Source of the DNA: Halobacillus yeomjeoni
GTDB lineage: Bacteria > Bacillota > Bacilli > Bacillales > Halobacillaceae
Length of the DNA: 64,000 nt
Assembly: GCF_020171525.1 (NCBI RefSeq)
Contig: NZ_JAIVAI010000001.1
Location: forward strand, 1,240,001 to 1,304,000
Direction of reading: 5' to 3'
Shown: positions 36,097 to 44,219 of the stretch, piece by piece
Layout of the letters: every line of letters begins with the position of its first letter
Numbering within the stretch: the first letter of the stretch is position 1
Translations under genes and position numbers: made by a program
Notes under the pieces: generated by a model
Seen by the model: the letters and a program-made list of their open reading frames with translations, nothing else
Databases searched by the model: none
Told to the model about the DNA's origin: nothing

Positions 36097-36132
36097 AAAA
36101 AAGGAAGAAACCCTATGGGGTCCCTTCCTTTT
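36097..36132 (-). terminator. Terminator of the phospholipase D-like gene
   Basis: On the minus strand GGAAAAGGAAGGGACCCC pairs with the following GGGTTTCTTCC segment, with TTTTTT after it. Confidence 0.8.
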
Positions 36133-36145
36133 CCATGCATGACCT

Positions 36146-37597
36146 TTAATAAGTCGTAAACCATGTCCATTTCTGCAAGTAATAGGTGATATAACGAACC
36201 AGCGTCATGTTGCCTTTATACTTCTCATAATCCGCGGTGTAGTGGCCATCTTCATTCTTCCATATTCTATTAAAATACGTGGAGACCTCTTGGAATACTT
36301 CTTCAGAAGGGTCACCTTTTATGACAACGTCGGCCTCTAAATTCAAATCAGCCAAGTTCCGACGGGTGTAGTTCGCCGACCCGGCAATGATCACATTTTC
36401 TTCCTGCTTGTCCAAATAAAGCATTTTGGTATGGAATTGTTCAATGTTGACGTCATACCAACGCAAGTGAATGTTGTCATTTCCCAAGCGCTGCATTTCT
36501 GCTGCCACCGGCAGATTCGGCAGACCAGGCTTTTCATGACCAAACGCTTTTTTATTTGGATCCATCACGATATTTACAACTGCCCCCCGCTCAGCAGCCC
36601 GATCCAAATGGTCAATCACTTTTCGATCCGCTAAATAATACATGCCAAGCCAGATGGTGTCTCCGTCCCCTGTCCTCTTCAATTCTTCGAGTATCGATTG
36701 ATATATTTTCCCTTCGGTCACAAATTGCGTTCTTAAATCTCCTTCTTGTTTTTCCCACGAACGATTTTCGAAATCGGGAAAATCAACATTGGATAATGAA
36801 TAATCAACAACGGCTTTTTCTGCTTCTAAAATATCCTTAATGATTGGTCCTTTCATTTTAAAAGCGACGTTTTCATGATAACCACTCGCGTCGTGCGGGT
36901 TAGCAGTCGACACTACGGCTGCGTCTTCAGTGACCAATACCTTTCTGTGGTTCGCTTTTATATTAAGCAGCTTCAAGTAGGAAGTAAGGGACACATCCGG
37001 GGCTTGTTTTGCAAGAGGATTATCGATCCACCCCTTTTCACTTGTCCCCATCCATGAAAAGAATAAACGCCAAAGGCTGGAGTATACAGGGTTCGAATCC
37101 CTCAGTTCATTCAAATTTGTGAGGACCACTTCCACATCCGCCTCTTCCAATCTTCGTATGGTCTCTGACTCATAAGATCCGTAAATCGTATTGATTTTAT
37201 CTGTAATGAAAATGACCTTCAAATCCTCGTGCTTTTCTTTTTGTTTGACGATTGCCTCCACTAAGTTTTCGGATATAGGAGGAAATTCATTTTCGCCATT
37301 CGTGTATCCATTGAAAAGGAACATATCCGCAACGATAAACTCTTCCGCATCATTTATAGTCCGGTACAATTCCTGAAAAATTTGTCGTTCATGAACCCTT
37401 TCCCCATCTTTATTTTCGTACGACAAATCATAAAAAAATTCGATATCATCCATTTGATGGATATCTCCTTCATAAGAGATCCCTTCAGGTAAAGGTTTCC
37501 AGGATGTATGGTAGGCAATCAAGAGTGCAATAACGCAAATGAAGGTGGCAATCACCCAGAATATCTTACTTTTATGTAGACGCTTCAGTTTTCCCAT
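36146..37597 (-). CDS. Membrane-anchored phospholipase D superfamily protein
   Basis: 483 residues: one N-terminal membrane helix (about residues 10-28), then two PLD-like halves. The second HKD motif is complete (FHTKMLYLDKQEENVIIAGSAN). The first reads NHRKVLVTEDAAVVSTAN, with Glu where the motif usually has Asp and Asp one residue later. Cardiolipin synthases and phospholipase D-like transferases share this form, but only one N-terminal helix is present and the length differs slightly, so exact activity is unclear. The active sites should face outward after the single helix. Monocistronic, weak GGTGGTG ribosome site. Confidence 0.82.
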   Translation of the reverse strand: MGKLKRLHKSKIFWVIATFICVIALLIAYHTSWKPLPEGISYEGDIHQMDDIEFFYDLSYENKDGERVHERQIFQELYRTINDAEEFIVADMFLFNGYTNGENEFPPISENLVEAIVKQKEKHEDLKVIFITDKINTIYGSYESETIRRLEEADVEVVLTNLNELRDSNPVYSSLWRLFFSWMGTSEKGWIDNPLAKQAPDVSLTSYLKLLNIKANHRKVLVTEDAAVVSTANPHDASGYHENVAFKMKGPIIKDILEAEKAVVDYSLSNVDFPDFENRSWEKQEGDLRTQFVTEGKIYQSILEELKRTGDGDTIWLGMYYLADRKVIDHLDRAAERGAVVNIVMDPNKKAFGHEKPGLPNLPVAAEMQRLGNDNIHLRWYDVNIEQFHTKMLYLDKQEENVIIAGSANYTRRNLADLNLEADVVIKGDPSEEVFQEVSTYFNRIWKNEDGHYTADYEKYKGNMTLVRYITYYLQKWTWFTTY

Positions 37598-37621
37598 TGT
37601 CCAACACCACCGTTTCTACTT

Positions 37622-37778
37622 GGCTCTGTTAAAGTCTTTTGTTGATATTTTTATTGATTTTCTATATGGTCCATCCGTCCGTGTGTGTAGTTTTAATCCG
37701 TTCTTTACCCAGAGTATGGGACGAAAGAGCTGATACGAGTGCATATGTGAAATAACAACACCAGACAATAACAGGGCT
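37622..37778. repeat. Short internally deleted copy 7 of the dispersed repeat (157 bp)
   Basis: Starts GGCTCTGTTAAAGTC and ends AATAACAGGGCT, with GAGCTGATACGAG and GTGAAATAACAACACC as in the other right ends. Both internal hairpins are missing. The flanks do not show a clear target duplication. Confidence 0.75.
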
Positions 37779-37825
37779 TTTTATTTAGGCATTATACTAT
37801 TCACCGTTTCACGCCTTTTTAAACA

Positions 37826-37855
37826 AGAAAAATCCGGCTCCTTAGAGCCGGATTC
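37826..37855 (-). terminator. Terminator of thiT
   Basis: AATCCGGCTC and GAGCCGGATT pair perfectly, followed by TTTTC on the minus strand. Confidence 0.9.
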
Positions 37856-37857
37856 AT

Positions 37858-38424
37858 TTAACGTAAGACAAGTTTAGGACGTTGGACAAACAGCAGACTA
37901 ACGATCAATGCACTTAATATAAACGCGGGTAACATATACCCTCCGTTATAAACGAGCGAGTAAAGCCAAACCGGCTGACCTTCAGGAGCAAACTTACCAT
38001 AAAAGACAATCCCTGCAATGAAATGACCTGCAAAGCGAAGGGCGCTTCCTATGAAGCAGCCGATTACGACCCAGAAAATCAATGATTTTTGCTTATTCTC
38101 TCTAATGGCCTCCCAAATAGGCTTGGCTACAACTCCTGCAAAACCTATGACAGCAAATGCTACTCCATAATCAAGGAAGGTCTGCAGTGGAGTCATGATA
38201 TAGGCTCCCGTAAGAATTTGATAGATTCCGAATAACAGACCAGTCGCTACGCCTCCTTTAACTCCCCACCTGAATGCGATGATGAAGACCGGTACCATGG
38301 CAAAAGAAACCGATCCTCCTTGTGCCCAAAGCTTGAATGACAAAAATGGAATGATGTCCAGCAGAATTGCAAGTGCAGAAAAAATTGCAATTTCCACTAG
38401 AAAAAGCACACGTTTATTTCTCAT
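37858..38424 (-). CDS. thiT: Thiamine-specific ECF transporter S component ThiT
   Basis: 188-residue membrane protein with six hydrophobic helices. It binds thiamine and works with the shared EcfAA'T energising module, encoded elsewhere. The LWAQGGSVSFAMVPVFIIAFRWG and G-x-x-G-L-x-F-G-I-x-Q segments and the C-terminal FVYNGGYMLP-like region are typical of ThiT (YuaJ). It starts at the ATG at 38424 after GGGGGA. The upstream leader is a TPP riboswitch, which confirms thiamine as the ligand and means transcription falls when thiamine diphosphate is abundant. Confidence 0.95.
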   Translation of the reverse strand: MRNKRVLFLVEIAIFSALAILLDIIPFLSFKLWAQGGSVSFAMVPVFIIAFRWGVKGGVATGLLFGIYQILTGAYIMTPLQTFLDYGVAFAVIGFAGVVAKPIWEAIRENKQKSLIFWVVIGCFIGSALRFAGHFIAGIVFYGKFAPEGQPVWLYSLVYNGGYMLPAFILSALIVSLLFVQRPKLVLR

Positions 38425-38449
38425 TCCTAAATCCCCCTTATTTAAAGAC

Positions 38450-38605
38450 ACAAAAAAAGCAATGCCTGCAGGGAAGCTTCCTGATGGAGGAGCCTCGCTA
38501 AACACGCATTGCACCATCAAAAAAGCCACCATTCCTACACCAGTGTTAACTGACAGGTTCGAAGGGTCTGAACACATTGTTCACTCTCAGCCGGAAGGCT
38601 CCCCT
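38450..38605 (-). promoter_or_regulatory. TPP riboswitch with transcription-terminator expression platform
   Basis: On the minus strand the aptamer runs from about 38605 to 38524 and contains the conserved GGCTGAGAGT, GACCCTTCGAACCTG and GGTGTAGGAA segments. It is followed by an intrinsic terminator in which GCAATGC (38506-38512) pairs with GCATTGC (38458-38464) and a TTTTTTT run. This is the classic OFF switch: TPP binding favours the terminator and lowers thiT expression. Confidence 0.95.
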
Positions 38606-38714
38606 TGAAGGCTTTATTCCGTTTGCTTTTCTTGATTTGTCTCTAGTATAAGTTATTTTTCGAACAATTACAAAAGAAAATTACATTGCCCGGGCAATAG
38701 TCAAAAAGACGGTC

Positions 38715-39470
38715 TTATCCAGTTTTAGTATTCGTATACATTTGGAAAAATTCCAGAGTCCGTTCCACGATCATATCCTGATCATGATCAAGAGTGGCTA
38801 CGTGATAACTTTGTTCTAAGTGGACAATTTCCTTGTGTTCAGAAAATACCGTTTCAAAAATCACTTCTGAATTATGAGGCGGCACGACATGATCCTCATC
38901 AGAAACGAAAACGAGTATCGGAACATGGACACTGGAAAGCTTCATTTTTACTATATTCATCAATTCCTGCAGCTCTCGAATGGACCGGGCGGGTGTTCGT
39001 TCATAGGCCAGTTCTTTGATGCCTTCTTTTTTAATGTCGGATGCGACTGCATCTAAGAAACGGTCTCCACTCTGAGCCATGGTATCCATGGTTGGGATAT
39101 CTATCGCAGCATTGATAGGGACCACCCCGAGTACATCAGGAAATTGTACGGCTGCATGTAAAGCCAGCGTACCACCCATTGAAAGCCCTACGACAAAAAC
39201 AGCATCACATCTTTTCTTTAAAGCGTGATAGGCTGTATCTACTGAAGCCATCCAGTCTTGATATTGAGTGGATTCCATATCCTCAACAGTAGTCCCATGT
39301 CCTTTCAACCGAGGGGCACTGACGGTATACCCAGCTTTAGCATAAGCCATTGCCAGTGGACGAATACTCTGAGTTGTCCCTGTAAATCCGTGAATGACTA
39401 GAATCCCTATTTCATTCCCCTCATAAAAAATCGGTTCAGCGCCTGAGAGAATATTGATTTGATCTTCCAT
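38715..39470 (-). CDS. Monoacylglycerol lipase/carboxylesterase (Est30/bMGL type)
   Basis: 251-residue alpha/beta hydrolase. The catalytic triad is visible: Ser97 in GLSMGG, Asp193 in SDEDHVVPP and His223 in SYHVATLDHD; the oxyanion region is VIHGFTG. The start VLSGAEP-like ILSGAEP and many blocks agree with the Bacillus sp. H257 monoacylglycerol lipase that I remember. It hydrolyses monoacylglycerols or short carboxyl esters. Cytoplasmic, with no signal peptide. Stands about 50 bases upstream of nothing co-directional except the SDR gene before it. Confidence 0.9.
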   Translation of the reverse strand: MEDQINILSGAEPIFYEGNEIGILVIHGFTGTTQSIRPLAMAYAKAGYTVSAPRLKGHGTTVEDMESTQYQDWMASVDTAYHALKKRCDAVFVVGLSMGGTLALHAAVQFPDVLGVVPINAAIDIPTMDTMAQSGDRFLDAVASDIKKEGIKELAYERTPARSIRELQELMNIVKMKLSSVHVPILVFVSDEDHVVPPHNSEVIFETVFSEHKEIVHLEQSYHVATLDHDQDMIVERTLEFFQMYTNTKTG

Positions 39471-39523
39471 GAAGCATTCCTCCTCTAACAGGGTACTACC
39501 CTGATCGGGAGCCTTTTACACGA

Positions 39524-40363
39524 TTAATAGGATTCAAGCAGCTTTTTGAGTACACTTTTCTCAAGCCAGGACCAAGGCAGAACCCTCTTCAAAAGGAGAT
39601 TTACACGGACACCGGCTCCTATAGGGTATCGAAGCTTATTCACCCTGTCTTTGGAAGCTAATTTAGTCATAAGGGAGGCAACATGTGAAGGATCCCCATG
39701 GGATTCTCGATTCAATGCTTTCCACAATCCTTTTGTATATTCAGAATAAGGAGAATCTGGATCATGAATCTGATCTGGTACTTCCATCCCTGTAGACCAT
39801 ATATTCGTTTGATAGGAGCCCGGCTCTACTAAAGCGACACCGATTCCGAAAGGCTTCACTTCAAAACGTAAGCTTTCTGAAAAGCCTTCTAATGCATGTT
39901 TAGAAGAAACATAGGCTGATAACCCTGGAAACCCAATCAAGCCACTGACACTACTCACATTAATGATTTTCCCTGACTTCTGTCTCCTCATCACCGGTAA
40001 AACAGCTTGGGTTACTTGAACCAGCCCAAAGAAATTCGTTTCAAACTGACGACGATAATCATCGATCGGGACTTGCTCAACGAAACCCCCAAGAGCAAAA
40101 CCAGCGTTATTAACGAGAACATCCAGCCGCTCCAACTGTTGGATTCTGGCATTAAACTCCTGAATGGAAAATGACTTTGTCACATCCAATTGCCATACTT
40201 CTATTCTCTCTCTCACCTCTCTCGTAATACGATCCGATTGAAATACAGATGCTTTTTCCATATTTCTCATTGTTGCAATGACACGAAAACCTTTTTCAGC
40301 ACATTTCAGAGCCGTCAAGTATCCGAATCCGCTCGATGCTCCGGTTATCACGACCGTTTTCAT
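39524..40363 (-). CDS. Short-chain dehydrogenase/reductase
   Basis: 279-residue classical SDR: cofactor motif TGASSGFGYL (about residues 7-16), NNAG (about 88-91), the catalytic Ser in INVSSVSG and Tyr/Lys in YVSSK. The longer-than-usual C-terminus with SPYSEYTKGLWKAL is common in Bacillus members annotated as oxidoreductases. AGGAGG lies eight bases before the ATG at 40363. Lies 53 bases upstream of the lipase gene on the same strand, so the two may be co-transcribed. Substrate unknown. Confidence 0.92.
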   Translation of the reverse strand: MKTVVITGASSGFGYLTALKCAEKGFRVIATMRNMEKASVFQSDRITREVRERIEVWQLDVTKSFSIQEFNARIQQLERLDVLVNNAGFALGGFVEQVPIDDYRRQFETNFFGLVQVTQAVLPVMRRQKSGKIINVSSVSGLIGFPGLSAYVSSKHALEGFSESLRFEVKPFGIGVALVEPGSYQTNIWSTGMEVPDQIHDPDSPYSEYTKGLWKALNRESHGDPSHVASLMTKLASKDRVNKLRYPIGAGVRVNLLLKRVLPWSWLEKSVLKKLLESY

Positions 40364-40519
40364 CAACCTTTCCTCCTTTTTTCATTCTAATTAACCCTTC
40401 TATATTTGCAGGACTTTTCCCTCCTGTCAAAAGGAATCCTGCACTTGTGAAGAGAATAGTGTTAAAATAGAATGCGTCTGTCTTCAGACGAAAATTTTCA
40501 ATAGAAAGGAAGTTTCATA

Positions 40520-41644
40520 ATGAGTTCAAGCATGAAGCTTCAAGACATGTCCCCGAAAAACGACCCATGGGAAGCTTATATGGACGTGAAAGAACACGGG
40601 GAAATGACGTTATCCAATATAGAATTCACGACAACCACTCTATGTAATATGCGGTGTGAGCATTGTGCAGTGGGCTATACTTTACAATCGAAGGATCCCG
40701 ATGCACTGCCGATGGAATTGATTTTGAAACGCTTGGATGAAATACCACACCTGCGAACGTTGAGCATCACAGGCGGGGAGCCGATGATGTCTAAAAAATC
40801 AGTGGATCAGTATGTGGTCCCGTTATTGAAATATGCCCACGAGCGAGGCGTCCGTACTCAAATCAATTCAAACCTTACCCTTCCATATGAACGATACATT
40901 CCGATTATTCCTTACCTTGATGTATTACATATTTCTCATAACTGGGGAACCATCGAAGAATTCATTCATACAGGATTCGCACGTATGGAGAGAAAACCTT
41001 CAGAAGAGAATCGAAAGAAATTCTTTGACAGGATGGTAGAAAACTCACAACGACTCTCAGAAGAAGGGGTCATGGTTTCAGCAGAAACCATGTTGAATAA
41101 AAGAACGTTCCCGTACCTTGAAGACATACATGAACATGTTCGTGAAATGAAGTGTGCCAGACACGAAATTCATCCGATGTATCCCGTCGACTTTGCCAGC
41201 AGTTTAGAGACGTTGAGCCTTGAAGAAATGCGGGAAGGAATCAATCGTCTGCTTGACTGCCGGGATTCTTCCACGTGGATGTTATTCGGCACTTTACCAT
41301 ATTATCCATGCAGTAGTTCGGAAGAAGATCTGCAGATGCTGAAACGACTTTATAGCGAGAAAAATGTAACCGTCCGAAATGACCCTGATGGCCGCTCCCG
41401 CTTGAATGTCAATATCTTCAGCGGCGATATCATCGTGACGGATTTTGGGGACGAGCCCGGCCTTGGGAATATCCAGAACACGAAACTCGTCGATGCCTAC
41501 CAGCAATGGCTGTCTACCGATACAGCAAAAAGTTTGAATTGCCATTGTCCGGCAGTCGAGTGTCTCGGACCGAATGTGCTTGTAAAAAACACTTATTATA
41601 AAGAAGTCGATTTTCAAAAACGAAAAACAAAACTAACGCTCTGA
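40520..41644 (+). CDS. yfkAB: Radical SAM protein YfkAB
   Basis: 374-residue radical SAM enzyme. The [4Fe-4S]/SAM motif is C-N-M-R-C-E-H-C (CxxxCxxC, about residues 42-49), followed by the ITGGEPMM SAM-contact motif. The C-terminal part has further Cys (NCHCPAVECLG), typical of the YfkA/YfkB fusion found in Bacillus, likely a second cluster. Reaction unknown. AAAGGAAG precedes the ATG. Monocistronic. Confidence 0.93.
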   Translation: MSSSMKLQDMSPKNDPWEAYMDVKEHGEMTLSNIEFTTTTLCNMRCEHCAVGYTLQSKDPDALPMELILKRLDEIPHLRTLSITGGEPMMSKKSVDQYVVPLLKYAHERGVRTQINSNLTLPYERYIPIIPYLDVLHISHNWGTIEEFIHTGFARMERKPSEENRKKFFDRMVENSQRLSEEGVMVSAETMLNKRTFPYLEDIHEHVREMKCARHEIHPMYPVDFASSLETLSLEEMREGINRLLDCRDSSTWMLFGTLPYYPCSSSEEDLQMLKRLYSEKNVTVRNDPDGRSRLNVNIFSGDIIVTDFGDEPGLGNIQNTKLVDAYQQWLSTDTAKSLNCHCPAVECLGPNVLVKNTYYKEVDFQKRKTKLTL

Positions 41645-41648
41645 TTTT

Positions 41649-41681
41649 GAAGACTTTCCTTAGGAAAGTCTTCTTCTTTAA
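41649..41681 (+). terminator. Terminator of yfkAB
   Basis: GAAGACTTTCC-TTA-GGAAAGTCTTC, followed by TTCTTT. Confidence 0.88.
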
Positions 41682-41774
41682 TGAGAAAACCCATACAATC
41701 AGGGATTAGCAATACATTCAGACGGCTGTTTGAGTTATGATAAAAATAAACGCATAAAGAAAGGGGAATTTTAC

Positions 41775-42365
41775 ATGCCAATGGTAACCGATCAAACCAA
41801 AACCATTCACTATGACGTCCATAAAATGCCTGATATCCATTTCGTAAAAATATACATAGATGAACTGAACGGAATCCAAGTGACCGCTTCACCTTCTAGA
41901 GCTTTACCAAAAATCGAGAAATTTTTACATAAGAAAAAGGAATGGATTCATGAAAGGTGGTGCTCCCTGCATGATGACCTTTACGTCATCGACGAATTAG
42001 AAATGAAAGAGGAGCAAAGAATCCCTTATTTGGGGCGCTCATACAAATTACATATCAGCACAACAGACAAAGATCAACCAGATTTCGCTTTTCATAAGGG
42101 AAGCTTTCACTTCACCTACCCTGAAGAAATGGAAAAAGAGGCAGCAATCGATCATATGAAACGTTTGATGAATCAATGGTTAAAGGAAAAAGCGGGAGTC
42201 AAATTCAACGAACTCCATTCCGCTTCCATCGCAGTTGAAGAAGACCTTCATCGGCTTGGAGGCGTAGGTGAAGAACAGTTTCACCTTAATTGGCGCATGA
42301 TTCAACGTTCCAAACCAGAAATTAAAAATATCATAAAGCAGTTGGAAAACAGGGAAACTTGTTGA
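41775..42365 (+). CDS. DUF45/YgjP-like protein lacking the zinc protease motif
   Basis: 196 residues. The N-terminal part, YLGRSYKLHI, and the later NWRMIQRSKPEI segment recall the YgjP-like (DUF45, M48-related) metallopeptidase domain, which normally continues with HELxH about ten residues after this point. Here the protein stops at KQLENRETC, so neither HExxH nor the third ligand is present; the usual RWGSC stretch is also replaced (HRLGGVGEEQ). I see no frameshifted continuation downstream. It is either a shortened non-catalytic paralogue or a decayed gene. The ATG at 41775 follows AAAGGGG. Confidence 0.6.
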   Translation: MPMVTDQTKTIHYDVHKMPDIHFVKIYIDELNGIQVTASPSRALPKIEKFLHKKKEWIHERWCSLHDDLYVIDELEMKEEQRIPYLGRSYKLHISTTDKDQPDFAFHKGSFHFTYPEEMEKEAAIDHMKRLMNQWLKEKAGVKFNELHSASIAVEEDLHRLGGVGEEQFHLNWRMIQRSKPEIKNIIKQLENRETC

Positions 42366-42393
42366 CCGACTCTTTGATTTTGAAAGAGTACAA

Positions 42394-42475
42394 AAAAAGG
42401 TGGAAGTGGTGAAACTCCCCTCACTACTTCCACTTCCATGCGAATGAAAAAACCGCAGAATATTCTGCGGTCTTC
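42394..42475 (-). terminator. Tandem terminators after the SIMPL-domain gene
   Basis: Leftward: first GACCGCAGAATATTCTGCGGTTTTTT (42446-42475), then GTGGAAGTAGTG ... CACCACTTCCACCTTTTTT (42394-42437). Two consecutive intrinsic terminators for the same strand. Confidence 0.82.
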
Positions 42476-42477
42476 TT

Positions 42478-43143
42478 TTATGAAAAATATTGAAATTGAG
42501 CTTCCACTTTTGCTACCACTTCCTGTTCTCCAGGTTCAATAGGTGTTGCGCTGTAACTTGCAGTTTCCGCTTTCATATATGGTTGGACTGGGGAAGGCTG
42601 AACGATGCTGCTTTCAACGATTTTTACCGGGGTTTGGTCCAAGTTCAACTGTAGTGTATTGGCAATGGTCTGAGCATTAGCCAAAGCATTACCCAATGCG
42701 ATGCTTAAAGCTTCCTGGTAATACATTTGCGCATTTTTCAAGGTGAACTGAATATTGGAAACTCTGTTCGCTCCATTCGCTACGGCTAAATCGATGATGG
42801 TTCCGGTTTGTTCGATATCATCAATCGTCACAGAAAGCATATGAGTCACTTGATAGCCTCTGAATTCTTGTTTTCCATCAACGTAATCATATTCTGGATA
42901 AATGTAATAATCCTGCGTTTGTATTTGTTCATCAGCGATTCCAGCTTGGTTGAGAGCATCAGTTATCTGTTGGATTTGATCGGCATTATCCTGCTGAGCT
43001 TTCGTTAGTTCTTCGTCTTTTGTAACCACTCCGATCTGGACCACAGCCGTGTCAGGCTGTACCAAAACTTTCCCACTGCCGTTCACCGTCATCAGACGCC
43101 CCTCATTGTTTCTATGATTATTGTTCATCATTGGATAATACAA
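42478..43143 (-). CDS. SIMPL-domain (DUF541/YggE-like) protein
   Basis: About 221 residues of the SIMPL family, with the MTVNGSGKVLVQPDTAVVQIGV start and the DQIQQITDALNQAGIADEQIQTQDYYIYPEYDY block in pieces. No signal peptide is visible, unlike Gram-negative members. Bacillus members are suggested to be oligomeric; function is poorly known. The start is uncertain: a TTG at 43143 lies five bases after GGGGTGG, the next ATG is too far, and an upstream GTG is too close. Monocistronic. Confidence 0.82.
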   Translation of the reverse strand: MYYPMMNNNHRNNEGRLMTVNGSGKVLVQPDTAVVQIGVVTKDEELTKAQQDNADQIQQITDALNQAGIADEQIQTQDYYIYPEYDYVDGKQEFRGYQVTHMLSVTIDDIEQTGTIIDLAVANGANRVSNIQFTLKNAQMYYQEALSIALGNALANAQTIANTLQLNLDQTPVKIVESSIVQPSPVQPYMKAETASYSATPIEPGEQEVVAKVEAQFQYFS

Positions 43144-43216
43144 AGAAACCACCCCTCTTCTATTTCATGAAAGGCGGTCTTTTTTTATACCAACACATGA
43201 AGAATATTCATACAAA

Positions 43217-43246
43217 AAGCCATTCATTCATGAATGGCTCTCTTTT
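43217..43246 (-). terminator. Terminator of the amidase gene
   Basis: On the minus strand GAGCCATTCATG pairs with the following ATGAATGGCTTTTTG, just after the stop codon. Confidence 0.8.
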
Positions 43247-44031
43247 TACTTCTTATTCAACTTATCGTACAGGTTCATCAAAGCAATAGCTAAATCTCCA
43301 CGTTTCATCGGTTGTTCTGGACGGAATGTTCGATCGGGGTACCCATTTAACACACCGAGTGCTTTTGCTCTCATAATGTCTTTCGCATAATAAGAATTCA
43401 GTGGAACATCTAAAAATCCCGTGCTTGGAATTTCTTTTTCCTCTGGAACATATTTGACATTGAAATATTCACATATACCTTTGGCGTGCTCGATTGCTAC
43501 TTCTTTTTGGAAGAGTGGGTCGATCATCAACAAAGCTTCTCGTTTGTTATCCATATACCCGTTTTCAGTCAATACAGCAATCATATCTGTTTCGCGGAGA
43601 ACGTGGAAGTTCGCTTCCTTGATTCCGCGGAAATTCTGCTGCGTTCCCTGCTTCAAATGTTTCGCGATTGCTGCTGCTAATTTACCAGCCGGTTTATTTT
43701 TGTATCCAGGATACACATAAACTTCTATTCCGGAAGGGTCTGCACCTTGGAATGAACCGTCGAAAGCATTATAGTGAACAGCGATATATGCATCGGCCTT
43801 CTTCCGGTTCGCCAAATCAGTTCTTTCCTTCAACGGAACATCTTTATCAGTAGGAGCCACAAGAAGTGTATCAAATCCGCAACGCTCTAATTCTTTCTTC
43901 AGGAATTTCACGACAGCACGGTTGAACTCGTTTTCCTTGATTGCACGACCTAATTCCGGAATATAAGGCGTTCTCTTTCCCGCAGTGGCCATACCATGTC
44001 CATCGTCCAACGCAATTAACTTCTTAGCCAT
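43246..44031 (-). CDS. N-acetylmuramoyl-L-alanine amidase with one SLH repeat
   Basis: 261 residues: Amidase_3 catalytic domain with zinc ligands His12 (DDGHG), Glu35 (ENEFN) and His86 (HYN) and catalytic Glu156 (LTENGYMDN), followed by a single SLH motif (about 206-255: GFLDVPLNSYYAKDIMRAKALGVLNGY in part, then FRPEQPMKRGDLA). It cuts the amide bond between MurNAc and the stem peptide. Normally such enzymes carry a signal peptide and three SLH repeats; here there is neither, so export may be by another route (phage-type holin, mother-cell lysis). AAGGAGACG precedes the ATG. Confidence 0.9.
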   Translation of the reverse strand: MAKKLIALDDGHGMATAGKRTPYIPELGRAIKENEFNRAVVKFLKKELERCGFDTLLVAPTDKDVPLKERTDLANRKKADAYIAVHYNAFDGSFQGADPSGIEVYVYPGYKNKPAGKLAAAIAKHLKQGTQQNFRGIKEANFHVLRETDMIAVLTENGYMDNKREALLMIDPLFQKEVAIEHAKGICEYFNVKYVPEEKEIPSTGFLDVPLNSYYAKDIMRAKALGVLNGYPDRTFRPEQPMKRGDLAIALMNLYDKLNKK

Positions 44032-44180
44032 CTATTCGTCTCCTTTTCTATATTTATTAATTCATTGAAACCTTTACCCAAAAGGTACCAAAGAACCTTC
44101 ATTACTATTAAATGCTTGTCTGAGAGATTTGCGTGTGCGTATGCTAGTGTTCGTACTATTTTTTTACATTTATGGACATA

Positions 44181-44212
44181 AAAAAGGTCTAAGAAGTTTT
44201 CTTCTTAGACCC
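44181..44212 (-). terminator. Terminator of the protease operon
   Basis: On the minus strand GGTCTAAGAAG-AAAA-CTTCTTAGACC followed by TTTTTT. Confidence 0.92.
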
Positions 44213-44219
44213 ATTCCCT

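Noticed and set aside
37858-38577. A longer leftward frame for thiT starting at 38577.
   Set aside because: The extra 51 codons coincide with the TPP riboswitch and its terminator; the real start is the ATG at 38424.
37858-38605. Thiamine link between thiT and yjbQ (55632-56030) as a system.
   Set aside because: They are 17 kb apart, and yjbQ has no TPP riboswitch and sits in the dapF operon.
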